Assembly (NCBI RefSeq): GCF_002887595.1
Contig: NZ_PEBU01000004.1
Span: 124,001 to 188,000 of the forward strand
Direction of reading: 5' to 3'
DNA from: Bowmanella denitrificans
Lineage (GTDB): Bacteria; Pseudomonadota; Gammaproteobacteria; Enterobacterales; Alteromonadaceae
Length of the DNA stretch: 64,000 bases
A model generated the notes under the pieces. It was not told where the DNA came from and did no database searches. It saw only the letters and a program-made list of their open reading frames with translations. Both the position numbers and the translations under genes were made by a program. This document shows positions 57,301 through 64,000 of the stretch, piece by piece (the stretch's first letter is position 1; each line of letters starts with the position of its first letter).

Positions 57301-57939
57301 ATTCGTGGCTTTCGTATTGAAGCGGCAGAGGTGGAAAGTGCCTTGCTGGCCATCCCGGCGATCGCACAGGCTGCCGTACTGGTCATGCATCAGCAGCAGG
57401 AAGTCAGATTGACGGCCTTTGTTGCCCCCCGACAAGACGGGGAGGAGGTGTCCGCCGAGTCATTGCGTGAGCATCTGAGCCAGTGTTTGCCCTTGTATAT
57501 GGTGCCCGAGCAATTTGTGGTGTTACCGCAACTGCCGATGACCACAAACGGCAAGCTGGATCGTTCAGCGCTGGCCACCACTGCGTTACCAGAGCAGTTG
57601 GCAAGTGATTATCAGCCTGCACGTAACCCAACAGAGCAGATGCTGTGTGAACTGTATGCCGAGTTGCTAGGCCAGCAAAGGGTCGGTCGAAATGACGACT
57701 TTTTTGCTATCGGAGGACATTCCCTTAAGGCCACCCGCCTGGTTTCACGTATCCGTCATCGCAGTCAACAGGCTTTGACGCTGCGCGAAGTATTTGATTT
57801 TCCAAAGGTCTGGCAACTGGCTGAGCGTCTGGCAGGTCTGCCTGAACACCACTCAGATGCAAAGCAACAGCTTGCCGGCGCTATTCCCCGACTCAACCGG
57901 CAGGCTCGCCGGGTTGATGAACCATCCGACAGTTACTAA
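45337..57939 (+). CDS. Four-module nonribosomal peptide synthetase (initiating)
   Basis: A 4200-residue enzyme. Domain order: A1 (1-500; TSGSTG near 160), PCP1 (Ser555, GGRS), C1 (609-1045; HHSIADG 737-743), A2 (1050-1535), PCP2 (Ser1588), C2 (1650-2070; HHILIDE 1779-1785), A3 (2080-2590), PCP3 (Ser2640, GGDS), E (2690-3110; HHSIIDNWSW from 2817, ETHGR from 2946, then VGWLT and GVGYG), C3 (3140-3580; HHAILDG 3274-3280), A4 (3585-4075), PCP4 (Ser4129). Binding-pocket residues read by alignment to GrsA: A2 DTWTIASVSK (Phe-like), A3 and A4 both DATKVGEVGK (Asn-like); A1 is atypical. There is no starter C domain and no release domain, so synthesis must continue on the next protein. Confidence 0.95.
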   Translation: MNFAARILQTAHRFPERIAMEYGQYHLSYAQLAQQADLLSTKISRHCCSGGVICTYLGIQPELISAMLAIGQSHCVFTPVDPFQHPSRQQQVLSQAKPILIITTANWLAQLDQLAQRIQQSLAVLLLEEDQQPVQTYTNLHQAIDELTGTKVSSEVGYLYFTSGSTGVPKGILGRHQGVCAFIDWESDYLQIQAQDKVSLLTPQTFDPFLRDVLLPLFNGATLCIPPDPGVRLDPERTNDWLAQSGVTVHHNVPSLFAILLDNANTQPVNSRLRHVLLAGEPLKPRLVEHFFAHKRFANASLTNLYGPTETTLAKFFYPVSAADAERKRIPVGRPISGARFLLLNERGEAQQSGQGEVVIVTPHRSAGYLGKTPQDLVDWFAIGDESVPGYRTGDLAQVNESGELELMERIDLQVKIHGQRVELSEVELALEAVEQVEAAVVKAVGDEEAILVAYVISSTSIAPHALAQSLRAHLADHMIPAHFIQLQSFPLLPNGKVDRRSLPMPPSGRPNALDAEFEAPQGKWEIMLAKCWQQVLNMDSIGRHDNFFQLGGRSLQGLKLNSLVQSEFAVVLNPATLFAYPTIAELAAYLTKPHNNQADTTPSAASEGLTPDQRRLCFFQHRHPDSALYNMAYESCWQGYLDVKALQKALHVVVASQPALRTGVILQDGEFMPLPLASEPDLNFVVLSDEVNASDAAQQWMEAAARQPFHLDGQALWCAALLKVSDAEYRLYICLHHSIADGWSFDLFWQQWLDAYKQCLSGKPVPHTIASNATAWPKVEQAASLAYWQALMQDAPPVTSLPGDYARPAQWQYQGHRLRFTLPKALAQGCAMQARRLNVSIFSFYLAAFKVLLNHYNGQQDQVIGVPVANRNQPGSEQRIGFYVNLLCYRSSLEPHNSFAQFAQQIHRQSSQNLYHQQLPFDELVQALNPSRAANLSPLFQVMFAMQQQEANEQILPNAVLARPRQLDNGTAKYDLTLQLWDEDWGLEGELEYASSLFCEKTMQRLTDSFAYLLTQLSSDPQQSVSSLKLLSVAQRQQILAWNQTARPFTDNCGIHELIRRQALKTPTNTALVFQQEQMNYQDLERTANQLAHVLIAKGVGKGDPVAISLARGIPLVVSFLAVLKAGAVYVPVDPDYPLMRRENMLSDSGARLLITEAQYLSAYQTAGVELLELNSYWASLGQQSDEPPQVEVLAQDMAYIIYTSGSTGKPKGVAIAHQGVCNLAEDEIELLQVKPDSRVLQFASFSFDTSVWEIVVTLISGAALVLDERLALMPGLGLARVVEKQQITHLTLPASALAVMPNDSLSGVKVLIVAGEACTPELVEQWASGRVFINSYGPTETTVSATNARLMPGCAKAHIGRPLANTQCWVLNSHLQPCAIGAIGELCISGVGLAMGYLNRPDATSERFVQVELGELGSHLVYRSGDLVRYLADGNLEFLGRVDHQVKIRGFRLELSEIEQLARRHPQVLDALALIQGSAAQAQILLYVVASTPASFPRDELQSLLMRQLPDHAMPNHILIMDGFPRLPNNKIDRAALPQPGAGPDNLTSSPDVSDEESALLAVCQELLGGKVLDLQRSFFAQGGHSLLAVQVSARLAKQYGLELPVEAFFESPQLQHIALRCKPLASPQPIRTERPWPTPTRAGEWVNLSDSQLPIWLDCHLQEQSSHYNICQLCLVGQRYPLLELIQAINQVLSIHDIFRLHFRFEDGRPQQSLQSVPGGLLTEQDVEYGYATLAEVLTQARAQAKIPIALTDSQPYRLTLYQTHSERLALLLCIHHILIDEQSLTKLHQAINAAAAKLQGELPDAAYIDFARWQQSQTGNPQSQAFWQQQLKDPPQALSLPFAGRNSDSSQIQGVSAGAVVACEIDSSVGRSVARLADSQQSTPMQTWLGLFMAFLHRLTGQTDILVTTPVSWRPLSCLENTIGLFINTLPVRLNIGHEDGTGQVVGRLKTLLPQLMRHADRPLQQLLKALGRQQGHDLAAYNIMFVYQSEELETPYPVQTLDNDTAKFDLTLFVVQKQSRISCRFEYRLSAFSSQAVDSLAKCWLHFVAQGAAYPNQLVSQLGLWQKADADALLARWAFGPAKPVGKDVLTQFSKVVNTRGDATALKMGDTSTSYQQLDRQSGQLAAHLQRLWQVQPESLVAILLPRGLALPLSVLAVFKAGGAYLPVDPALPAGRIAFMLKDAGVCGVICNEQTRELACTAYAAAGKEPSLLNLDSNHWQSVDMATSALPLPASQLAYVIYTSGSTGVPKGVMIEHGALSNYLYHAQHQYGQQGADTLMHLSVSFDASVTSLFVPLLRGATLHLLAPDAGAQELLETLTIGTDQDFLKLTPAHLELLQGLQQRQHLQHCHFVIGGEALKYESASRLQALLPDAVLYNEYGPTEATVGCCVYQFGQGPDNVGGLVPIGRPIANTKLYVLDNAMQPVPPGMDGELYIGGSGLARGYLNRPDLTHARFVTDPFTAKEKGARLYRTGDRVRYLNDGNLLYLGRIDEQLKFKGFRIEPGEIEAIACQSPLVHQASVGVRQQGQHQILVAYLVLHERPAQWQSVLRDHLCTHLPDYMLPNLMLALPVLPLTANGKVDRVALEKMPLPQTKGAANDSFNTQQCLIVRQCQQLFDNQAIGLQDNFFELGGDSILALQLVFRCREAGYALQARDVFQRQTIAQIALCLTPLTPRTIVPQNQNDVGLSPMQSWLFEHGGHGHWQFNQAMLFSLDKHLDVQRFERAFAQVLNQHAGLRQIFDLQTEHGHPRLLPQGQKVLLSQVDCPSSLEGLNELLEQQQQGFALDKGPLLKALRIIRAKEAEDWLLLVAHHSIIDNWSWTVLIEDLLDYYQQPHKSLSDVPSVIDWVSCLQQREVAEAERALWYHRASTRLPPLFARTDSHSYGQSASLQIRLDKEQSDKLLSMAQQPVDARVDEVLSGALAMTLMQMQRRGALRFNLETHGRAEGMAVNPQRLVGWLTALFPVLFELPWPCSPLQVLREAKQRLRETPAQGVGYGSLKYLHKDKQLRDSQPVEVCLNYLGRLSVQQNLSLPFIAAHNTPIPGRHHSAIQRAHQLEVDAMLDEQGLTLHWQYDPACLPAIQAQQLAERMLDNIKVLITLGDTPLPVPADFDLVALEQDELALLIQDYPELSQILPLSWMQEGMLFHSRYAPASGVYHEQIVYTLNGRWQADRMRQAFNSLVARHDILRSAFVLDLPSGPVQVINSRAELDWHYLDWQAQPAQDLDAALDKLLADDLSQPFAMHKPALLRVYHIQLNTQLHWLLVSHHHAILDGWSLSRLMAEFRHLCGMADADMQDRVEANAQYGDYLKWLHGRQSDLAFWEAWLGKGCQPTTLPLADTQNLTEQRRELAQHHHCLKGQAFRHLRSFARRHHLTLSTLVQAAWATLLHEYSGSRQVIFGVTHSGRNIELPRVEEMLGLFINTLPCSVTFEPGKPIVNWLTDIQQSMLACQPHVHDSLADIQQHCAANPRQSLFHSILVFENYPIPKAVDQVLNYTLLKAKETTNYPLVLVVGDDGSQGQELRFNLVYDTTCVRDIHTLADTLVDILARFSAADSTTCLVASGLPQVLQGSRVVHDAEHSLQWFEQATAAFPHQPAIRDEMGDLTYKELACRVDYLAGQLQTWMQQHGFAAKGTHIGVCISRRRELIVALLAVMRCGAAYVPLDPSLPAARLQFMLSDAKPALLLSETGIQRFDDEVPRCDLDLVGAQLPEPSSASLPQIQAQDPCYLIYTSGSTGQPKGVRITHGGLRNYLGYAREEYARHGCIDSCVHSSIGFDATITSLFLPLTLGGCVQLVSERDELGALAEAVMAARHPLLLKITPVHLQLLAERLLPGQCQALASVVIGGEALDYSQVQLLRQLAPQATFYNEYGPTETVVGCCVYRLDAHLTQGPVPIGKPIHNTCLYLADVQNGPATTDLAAELLIGGDGVALGYLNRPSQTQAQFVPLSLSAISGRFYRSGDLVRVLPSGDLLYLGRQDTQLKIRGFRIEAAEVESALLAIPAIAQAAVLVMHQQQEVRLTAFVAPRQDGEEVSAESLREHLSQCLPLYMVPEQFVVLPQLPMTTNGKLDRSALATTALPEQLASDYQPARNPTEQMLCELYAELLGQQRVGRNDDFFAIGGHSLKATRLVSRIRHRSQQALTLREVFDFPKVWQLAERLAGLPEHHSDAKQQLAGAIPRLNRQARRVDEPSDSY

Positions 57940-57956
57940 CAATACAAGGTTTTGGT

Positions 57957-60900
57957 ATGACTACATTAGAGACGACATCAAACACGGAAGAGTATCAGTT
58001 TGCGCCTTCGTCAGCGCAGCAGCGGATGTGGTTGCTGCAGCAACTGAGACCGGATAGCCATCAATACCATATTCCCAAGCTACTCAGGATCAAAGGCTGC
58101 CTGAATGTTACGGCCCTGGAACAGGCCGTTAACTATCTGGTGGCGCGCCATGAGATCTTACGTACCCGTTTTGTCTATGAAAACGGTGCATTGTATCAGC
58201 GTTGTCTGGCGCAATATGCTGTCGGGGTGGACAGGCAGGATGCGGAGCTGTCAGAGCCTGAAGCGGCGATTACCGAATTTGCCACAGACCAATATCAAAA
58301 GCTGTTTGAGTTGTCCCGACTGCCTTTGTTTCGCGTTGCTGTGCTGAAACTCAATGACGCAGACTGGCTGTTGTCAGTGACCATGCATCATATTATTTCA
58401 GATGGTTGGTCGGCAGACATATTTGTCAGCGAGCTGGCTCATTGCTATCAAGCCTACCAACAAGGAGAACCGCCCCAACTACCTGAATTGCCTTTGCAAT
58501 ATGGTGACTATGCACAGTGGCAACAGGACAATCTCAATTCAGAGCGACACAAAGACGACCTGGCATACTGGCGCAAAATGCTGAGCGGTGCGCCTTCACT
58601 GGCATTACTTACTGACAAACCCAGGGCCAAGATACAAAGCCTGAAAGGGGCGCTGCAACCCTTTTGCCTGCCCAAGGCATTGGCCGACAGGGCGAGCGCT
58701 TTTGCATCTGCCCATGGATTAAGCCGTTTCAGTTTGTATATGACCGCCTTCCAATTGTTGCTATCCAGAATGTGCCGACAGCAGGACATTAGTGTTGGTT
58801 TCCCTGTCGCCGGTCGCGATCACCTGGATACTGAAGGATTGATAGGGCTGTTCGTTAATACCCTGGTGTTACGTACCCGCCTGGATCCCAGTCTGAGTTT
58901 TAAGGCTCAGGCACGTTTGGTGCAAAAGAGCATATTGGACGCTTTGGAACATCAACATCTGCCATTTGAAAAACTGGTGGACGAACTGGTTGGTGAAAGA
59001 GATGTCAGTATCACCCCTTTATTCCAGGTCATGTTCGCTTACCAAAGTGACTACGCACAAGTGCAGTGGGGAGAATTGGAGGTCGAAACGCTTCCACCAT
59101 CCATTGACACCAGTAAATTTGATCTGACCTTTTCGTTACAGGAAACCGATGGACAAGTGGATGGGGTGATTGAATATTGCCGGGACCTTTTTGAACCTGA
59201 CAGTATGGAAAAACTGGCGCAATGGTATCAGCAACTGTTAAGCGTTTTACTGGGTAATCTGGAGCGCCCCTGTTCTTCCTTACCTATGCTTGATCCTCAG
59301 GCCCAGCAGGCCCTGGTGATGCACACCGAGAAGGTGTTACGCAAACATGAATCCCCTGTGGGGCTGGTGGAATGCTTTGAGCAAAGTGTCGAACGATTCG
59401 GGCAAAGAGTGGCCCTTAGCTGTGATGGCCAGACACTGACCTATACCGAGCTTAACCAGCAGGCCAATTTGTTGGCACAGTTGATTCGCACCCGCCAGCA
59501 AGCATCAATCAATCCGGCGTCGCCTTCCATTGTGGCGATATGTCTCAGCCCATCGGTTGATTTGTTGGTCAGTATTCTGGCCGTGTTGAAAAGTGGGGCG
59601 GCCTATTTGATTTTAGACCCGGCCCATCCCAGTCAGCGTCTGGATTACTATCTGCTGGATGCCAGAGTGTCGCTGCTCATCAGCGACCATCTGCACGCGC
59701 CATTGCTGGCAAAACTGGAAAATCATCCAGAATGCATCTGGCTTGATGATGTGTCAGCCGCCGAGGACCAGCATCATTTTAATCCCCCGCTGGCCAGCGA
59801 TGCAGATTCAATGGCGTATGTCATCTATACCTCTGGTTCAACCGGTCAACCCAAAGGGGTGTGTATCAACCAGGGTAACGTGCTGCGATTATTCAAGGCG
59901 ACAGAGTCTGATTTTGCCTTTGATCAGCATGACGTATGGACCTTGTTTCACTCCTGTGCGTTTGACTTTTCCGTATGGGAAATGTGGGGAGCCTGGTTGT
60001 ATGGGGGCAAGCTGGTGGTGGTACCGCCAGCCATCAGCCGAGATCCTGACCGATTCTACCAACTGGTTGCCCAGCAAGGCATTACGGTACTGAATCAAAC
60101 CCCGTCGGCCTTTTCTCAGTTTATTGGCAAAGACAGCAAGCTCAGGGCTCAACTGTCCTTGCGATATGTGGTGTTTGGTGGCGAAGCCCTGGATTTCGCA
60201 GCCCTTCGTCCGTGGATTGAAGTACATGGCGACTGCGTACCTAAGTTGGTCAATATGTATGGCATTACCGAGACGACGGTACATGTGACTTATCAGGCCA
60301 TCGACAGGCAAATTGTTGAGAAAAGCCATGGCAGCCTGATAGGCAGGCCGATTGAAGACCTGAGTATCTATTTATTGGATGAGCACGCAAATCTGGTACC
60401 GCCTGGCGCGGTAGGTGAAATTTATGTGGGCGGCGCTGGCTTGGCGCGGGGCTATCTGTATCGTCCCGAACTGACTTCTCAGCGATTCATTGACAATCCG
60501 CTACCTGCCTCCGTTCATCCGCGCCTGTATCGTTCCGGCGACCTGGGCCGTTGCTTGCCCGACGGTAGCTTGCAGTATCTGGGGCGTGCCGATCAACAAG
60601 TGAAGATTCGTGGTTTCCGCATTGAATTGGGCGAAATTGAGGCGGTATTGCAGGGACTGTCGATGGTAGAGTCCGCGAAAGTGGTAGCCAAAAGCCAGGC
60701 TGATGGCCTGAATCAGATTGTTGCCTATCTGGTCTGTGGTGAAGCAACACCCACCGTAGAGCAGATCCGTGCCGAGGCGGCAAAACGGCTGCCGGATTAC
60801 ATGCTACCAGCCGCTTTCATGATGCTCGATGCCATGCCACTGACCGTTAACGGCAAACTGGATTTGGCGGCCTTACCTGAACCCTCTGGGCTGCGTCCCA

Positions 60901-63900
60901 GGCTGGCCAGCCGTTATCAGGCGCCGGAAAGTGACAAGGAACAGTGCTTATGTGAAATTTGGCAGGCGGTGCTGGGTATTGACCGCATTGGCGTACTGGA
61001 TAACTTCTTTGCCCTGGGAGGTGACTCACTCAGGGCTGTACAGGTGATTGACCAGGCCAAGCGCCGTGGCCTGCAACTGACAATGATGGGGTTGTTTCAG
61101 CATCAAACCGTGCGGGCGCTGGCAGCCGAGCATGGCGCGACCGATGAAGAGCTGGGATATCGTCATACCGCACCATTCAGTCAAGTGAGTGAGCAGGATA
61201 AAGCCAGTTTGTTGTCAGCCTACCCGGATTTGCAGGATGCCTATCCACTTAGTCAGATGCAGGCGGCCATGTTTTACCATATGGAAATCGCTCCGGACTC
61301 CAATGTTTATCACTGTACCGGCACCACGCAGTTTCAACTGAGCCGCCCCTTTGATGCCGGGGCATTTCAGGCCGCGGTTCAGGACACAGTGGATGCTCAT
61401 GAGGTTTACCGTACCGCCTTTGACTTGCAAAATTTCAGTGAGCCTCTGCAACTGGTGTTGCCCAGCGCCACCCTGCCCACACAGATTGAAGATATCAGCC
61501 ACTTGTCTTTGGCGGCTCAGAATGAGGTGATTTTGCAGTTGCTGGAACAGGAGCGCCAGCATCCTTTTGATCTGAGTAAGCCAACCTTGCTGAGGTTTTT
61601 TATACATCTGCGCTCGCCACGCTGTATCCAGTTCACCATGACAGAGTGCCATCCGGTGTTTGATGGCTGGAGTTATCACTCCATGATCGTCGAGGTCTTC
61701 AATCGCTACGAGGCCAGGCTGAGCGGCAAAATGTACCAGCAGGCGCAGGCATGTGACTACCGTTATGCCGATTTTGTTGCATTGGAGCAACGCATTTTAG
61801 CGACCGAAGCGCAAACAGCGTTCTGGCGTGCAGAGTTGCAGGACGCGCAGGCTCTGACCCTGCCAAGAATGAAACCCCAGAACGTTAAAAATCAGGTGCC
61901 GGATATTCGGCTGCGCAGATTTACCTTGTCTGCCGCTGATTATCAGGGACTGTGCCGGCTGATGCGTGAGGCCGAAGTACCGATGAAAAGTGTGGCATTG
62001 GCCGCGCACATCAAGGTGATGAATATCCTCAGTGGCCAGACCGATATCCTGACGGGCATACCGGCAAACGGGCGACCGGAGGAAATTGGTGGTGACAGGC
62101 TGGCAGGGTTGTTTCTAAACACGCTGCCATATCGGTTCAAATTAAAAAAATGCAGTTGGCAGGCACTTTGTCAGCAGGTGTTTGCTCAGGAAAGAAAGTT
62201 ACTCCCTTACCGGCGCTATCCTTTTGCCGCCATTCAACGTGATGCCGGCGGGCAAGGGCTGCTGGATGAAGTGCTGTTTAACTTTCTGGATTTCCATGTA
62301 TACAACGAACTGGATCCGGAACTGGGGCTGACGGCCAGTAACCCGTTGGACAAAGAGCAGGTGAATGAAGGCACCAACTTTACCCTGAGTGTGCACTTTC
62401 AGCATCTGACACTGACATCCAATCTGCAGCGCAAACAGCTGTCACTGGATATCGATTATGACGCCAATAAGCTCACCGAGCAGCAGGCCGATTTACTGGC
62501 AGATACCTACAATGCGGTATTGTCTGCCATGGCACGTCAGCCGGGGGCCCTGCACCTGGATAGCGAACTTGTGCCCCGCCAGTGGCAGGCGCCCTGTATG
62601 GAGCAGGATTATCCGGACGTTCCCGATATCCTGGCCTTATATCATGCGCAGCGACAACTATCGGCAGATACGCCGGTTATTCTGGAAGCCGACAAGCGTT
62701 TAAGTTTGTCCGAACTGGAAACCCAATCCAATCGACTGGCCAATTTTTTGCTGGCCCAGGGCGTCGCCAAGGGCCAATACATTGGTTTGATGTTACCCAG
62801 AGGCACGGCATTTATTGTCACCATGCTGGCCATCGTAAAAACCGGGGCCGCCTATCTTCCCCTTGACCCAGATGAACCCGATGCCAGGTTGCAAAGCATA
62901 CTGACACAAAGTGCTGCGTCTTTTGTGTTGTCACATTCAAGTCATTGGCCAGCAGAAAGGTTGACGGTACTGGCTGGCAGCACCTTGTGCTGTGTGGACG
63001 AAAAAGTCTCTGTAATTAGCGCTTACAGCAAGGATGACCCTGGTATCCGGCGGACGGCAGAAGATCCGTTGTATCTGATGTTTACCTCTGGTTCCAGCGG
63101 TCATCCCAAAGGGGTGATCATTCCAGACCGAGGGGTGGTCAGGTTACTGCATGAAGCAGACTATGTACCACTGAATCATCAAAGCAGAATACTCCATCTG
63201 GCACCGGTGACCTTTGATGCTGCAACCTTTGAAATTTGGTCGGCATTACTCTGTGGTTGTCAGTTGGCCATTTATCCGCCTGCCGTACCTAGCATTGCAT
63301 TAATATCCCAATACATCCGCGAGTTTGGCATTACTACGGCGTTTTTTACCACGTCTTTATTTAATACCTTGGTGGATGAAGACGCTGAGGTCTTAGCCGG
63401 CATGCAACATGTGTTGATCGGTGGTGAGGCTTGCTCCACTGAGCATGTTTTGCGTTGCCAACAACGGTTGCCCGATGTGCAACTGCACAACGCCTACGGC
63501 CCCACCGAATGCACCACCTTTGCCCTGACCCATGCTATCGCGCCCTTGTCAGGTGATCAGACTAACGGTATTCCCATTGGTCTGCCAATCAATCGTACCT
63601 GGGCCAAGGTTTTGGATCCACTAGGCCAGGAGGTACCGGTGGGCACACCGGGTGAACTGTATCTGGGCGGTGATGGCCTGGCGCTGGGGTATCTGCATCA
63701 GGAGGCGTTAACCAACCAGCGATTTGTCAAACTGGCAGGTAGGCGCTGGTATCGCACTGGTGATCAGGTTTGCTGGCTGACCACCGGCGAATTGCAGTTT
63801 GTAGGACGTCTGGATGCGCAGGTTAAAATCCGCGGTTTCCGTATTGAACCGGGAGAAGTGGAAGCGGTACTGCAGAAAATAGAAGGCGTTGCTCAGGCGG

Positions 63901-64000
63901 TTGTGGATGTGCAGGGTAACGGATCCAACCGCCACCTTGTGGCTTACTGTGTCGGCAAATATGACCAGTCATTGGCGGAAGACTGGCTGCGTGGCAAGCT
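57957..64000 (+). CDS. Second nonribosomal peptide synthetase (partial, cut by window end)
   Basis: The open frame starts at ATG 57957, 17 bp after the first NRPS, and runs past the window end (2014 codons visible). Order: C (1-450; HHIISDG 144-150), A5 (about 465-970; TSGSTG near 625), PCP5 (Ser1024, GGDS), C (1090-1540; CHPVFDG 1231-1237, first His replaced by Cys), A6 (from 1555; TSGSSG near 1710, cut before A10). Pocket residues: A5 DFWNVGMVHK, a standard Thr code; A6 DAFFLGATF-, an Ile/Val-type code. It accepts the tetrapeptide from the first protein. The terminal thioesterase must lie beyond the window. Confidence 0.95.
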   Translation, partial: MTTLETTSNTEEYQFAPSSAQQRMWLLQQLRPDSHQYHIPKLLRIKGCLNVTALEQAVNYLVARHEILRTRFVYENGALYQRCLAQYAVGVDRQDAELSEPEAAITEFATDQYQKLFELSRLPLFRVAVLKLNDADWLLSVTMHHIISDGWSADIFVSELAHCYQAYQQGEPPQLPELPLQYGDYAQWQQDNLNSERHKDDLAYWRKMLSGAPSLALLTDKPRAKIQSLKGALQPFCLPKALADRASAFASAHGLSRFSLYMTAFQLLLSRMCRQQDISVGFPVAGRDHLDTEGLIGLFVNTLVLRTRLDPSLSFKAQARLVQKSILDALEHQHLPFEKLVDELVGERDVSITPLFQVMFAYQSDYAQVQWGELEVETLPPSIDTSKFDLTFSLQETDGQVDGVIEYCRDLFEPDSMEKLAQWYQQLLSVLLGNLERPCSSLPMLDPQAQQALVMHTEKVLRKHESPVGLVECFEQSVERFGQRVALSCDGQTLTYTELNQQANLLAQLIRTRQQASINPASPSIVAICLSPSVDLLVSILAVLKSGAAYLILDPAHPSQRLDYYLLDARVSLLISDHLHAPLLAKLENHPECIWLDDVSAAEDQHHFNPPLASDADSMAYVIYTSGSTGQPKGVCINQGNVLRLFKATESDFAFDQHDVWTLFHSCAFDFSVWEMWGAWLYGGKLVVVPPAISRDPDRFYQLVAQQGITVLNQTPSAFSQFIGKDSKLRAQLSLRYVVFGGEALDFAALRPWIEVHGDCVPKLVNMYGITETTVHVTYQAIDRQIVEKSHGSLIGRPIEDLSIYLLDEHANLVPPGAVGEIYVGGAGLARGYLYRPELTSQRFIDNPLPASVHPRLYRSGDLGRCLPDGSLQYLGRADQQVKIRGFRIELGEIEAVLQGLSMVESAKVVAKSQADGLNQIVAYLVCGEATPTVEQIRAEAAKRLPDYMLPAAFMMLDAMPLTVNGKLDLAALPEPSGLRPRLASRYQAPESDKEQCLCEIWQAVLGIDRIGVLDNFFALGGDSLRAVQVIDQAKRRGLQLTMMGLFQHQTVRALAAEHGATDEELGYRHTAPFSQVSEQDKASLLSAYPDLQDAYPLSQMQAAMFYHMEIAPDSNVYHCTGTTQFQLSRPFDAGAFQAAVQDTVDAHEVYRTAFDLQNFSEPLQLVLPSATLPTQIEDISHLSLAAQNEVILQLLEQERQHPFDLSKPTLLRFFIHLRSPRCIQFTMTECHPVFDGWSYHSMIVEVFNRYEARLSGKMYQQAQACDYRYADFVALEQRILATEAQTAFWRAELQDAQALTLPRMKPQNVKNQVPDIRLRRFTLSAADYQGLCRLMREAEVPMKSVALAAHIKVMNILSGQTDILTGIPANGRPEEIGGDRLAGLFLNTLPYRFKLKKCSWQALCQQVFAQERKLLPYRRYPFAAIQRDAGGQGLLDEVLFNFLDFHVYNELDPELGLTASNPLDKEQVNEGTNFTLSVHFQHLTLTSNLQRKQLSLDIDYDANKLTEQQADLLADTYNAVLSAMARQPGALHLDSELVPRQWQAPCMEQDYPDVPDILALYHAQRQLSADTPVILEADKRLSLSELETQSNRLANFLLAQGVAKGQYIGLMLPRGTAFIVTMLAIVKTGAAYLPLDPDEPDARLQSILTQSAASFVLSHSSHWPAERLTVLAGSTLCCVDEKVSVISAYSKDDPGIRRTAEDPLYLMFTSGSSGHPKGVIIPDRGVVRLLHEADYVPLNHQSRILHLAPVTFDAATFEIWSALLCGCQLAIYPPAVPSIALISQYIREFGITTAFFTTSLFNTLVDEDAEVLAGMQHVLIGGEACSTEHVLRCQQRLPDVQLHNAYGPTECTTFALTHAIAPLSGDQTNGIPIGLPINRTWAKVLDPLGQEVPVGTPGELYLGGDGLALGYLHQEALTNQRFVKLAGRRWYRTGDQVCWLTTGELQFVGRLDAQVKIRGFRIEPGEVEAVLQKIEGVAQAVVDVQGNGSNRHLVAYCVGKYDQSLAEDWLRGK

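Overview
The window is chromosomal DNA of a marine-type gammaproteobacterium, most likely of the order Alteromonadales. This is inferred from gene order (aspS-nudB-ruvC-ruvA-ruvB and ybgC-tolQRAB-pal-cpoB), from the Lys tRNAs and from the lipoprotein and peptidase families. No marker gives the genus.

Region 1 (121-16265, all minus strand) is the most unusual part. About twelve tightly packed genes, read from 15823 down to 1588, encode what looks like a proton-motive-force-driven envelope machine. It has a MotA/TolQ/ExbB-type channel subunit, two von Willebrand (VWA) proteins whose N-termini resemble TolR/ExbD membrane anchors with a conserved Asp, and a degenerate Hsp70/actin-fold protein. 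It also has a PEGA-repeat protein ending in a formylglycine-generating-enzyme (SUMF1) fold, a membrane-anchored TPR protein, a periplasmic TPR protein with a TonB-C-like end, four lipoproteins, a 53-residue exported peptide and an M48 lipoprotein protease. I know of no described system with this composition. A periplasmic amidohydrolase follows it.

Region 2 (16274-34675) is mostly housekeeping: a tricorn-like S41 protease, a YecE/DUF72 protein, aspS, nudB, ruvCAB, a PEP-CTERM-like exported protein, a candidate small RNA or leader, the complete tol-pal operon, two tRNA-Lys genes, fpr and nadA. Downstream of the tRNA-Lys pair lies a 180-bp tandem repeat carrying degenerate tRNA-Lys 3' ends. This layout recalls the E. 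coli tyrT/rtT repeats.

Region 3 (34879-42658) is mixed accessory and maintenance genes: a TetR regulator divergent from a metallo-beta-lactamase-fold hydrolase with a perfect operator palindrome between them, an ABM-domain protein, an FKBP isomerase, a secreted GH19 chitinase with a large palindrome just upstream, a DEDD exonuclease, a HEAT-like protein, rmuC and a CBS-pair protein.

Region 4 (42812-64000) is a nonribosomal peptide cluster running off the right edge. An acetyltransferase-like protein and a sulfotransferase lie just upstream of a 4200-residue synthetase (A-PCP-C-A-PCP-C-A-PCP-E-C-A-PCP) and a second synthetase (C-A-PCP-C-A...) that is cut by the window end. Specificity residues read by eye suggest X - Phe-like - D-Asn - Asn - Thr - Ile/Val. 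The sulfotransferase makes a sulfated peptide possible.
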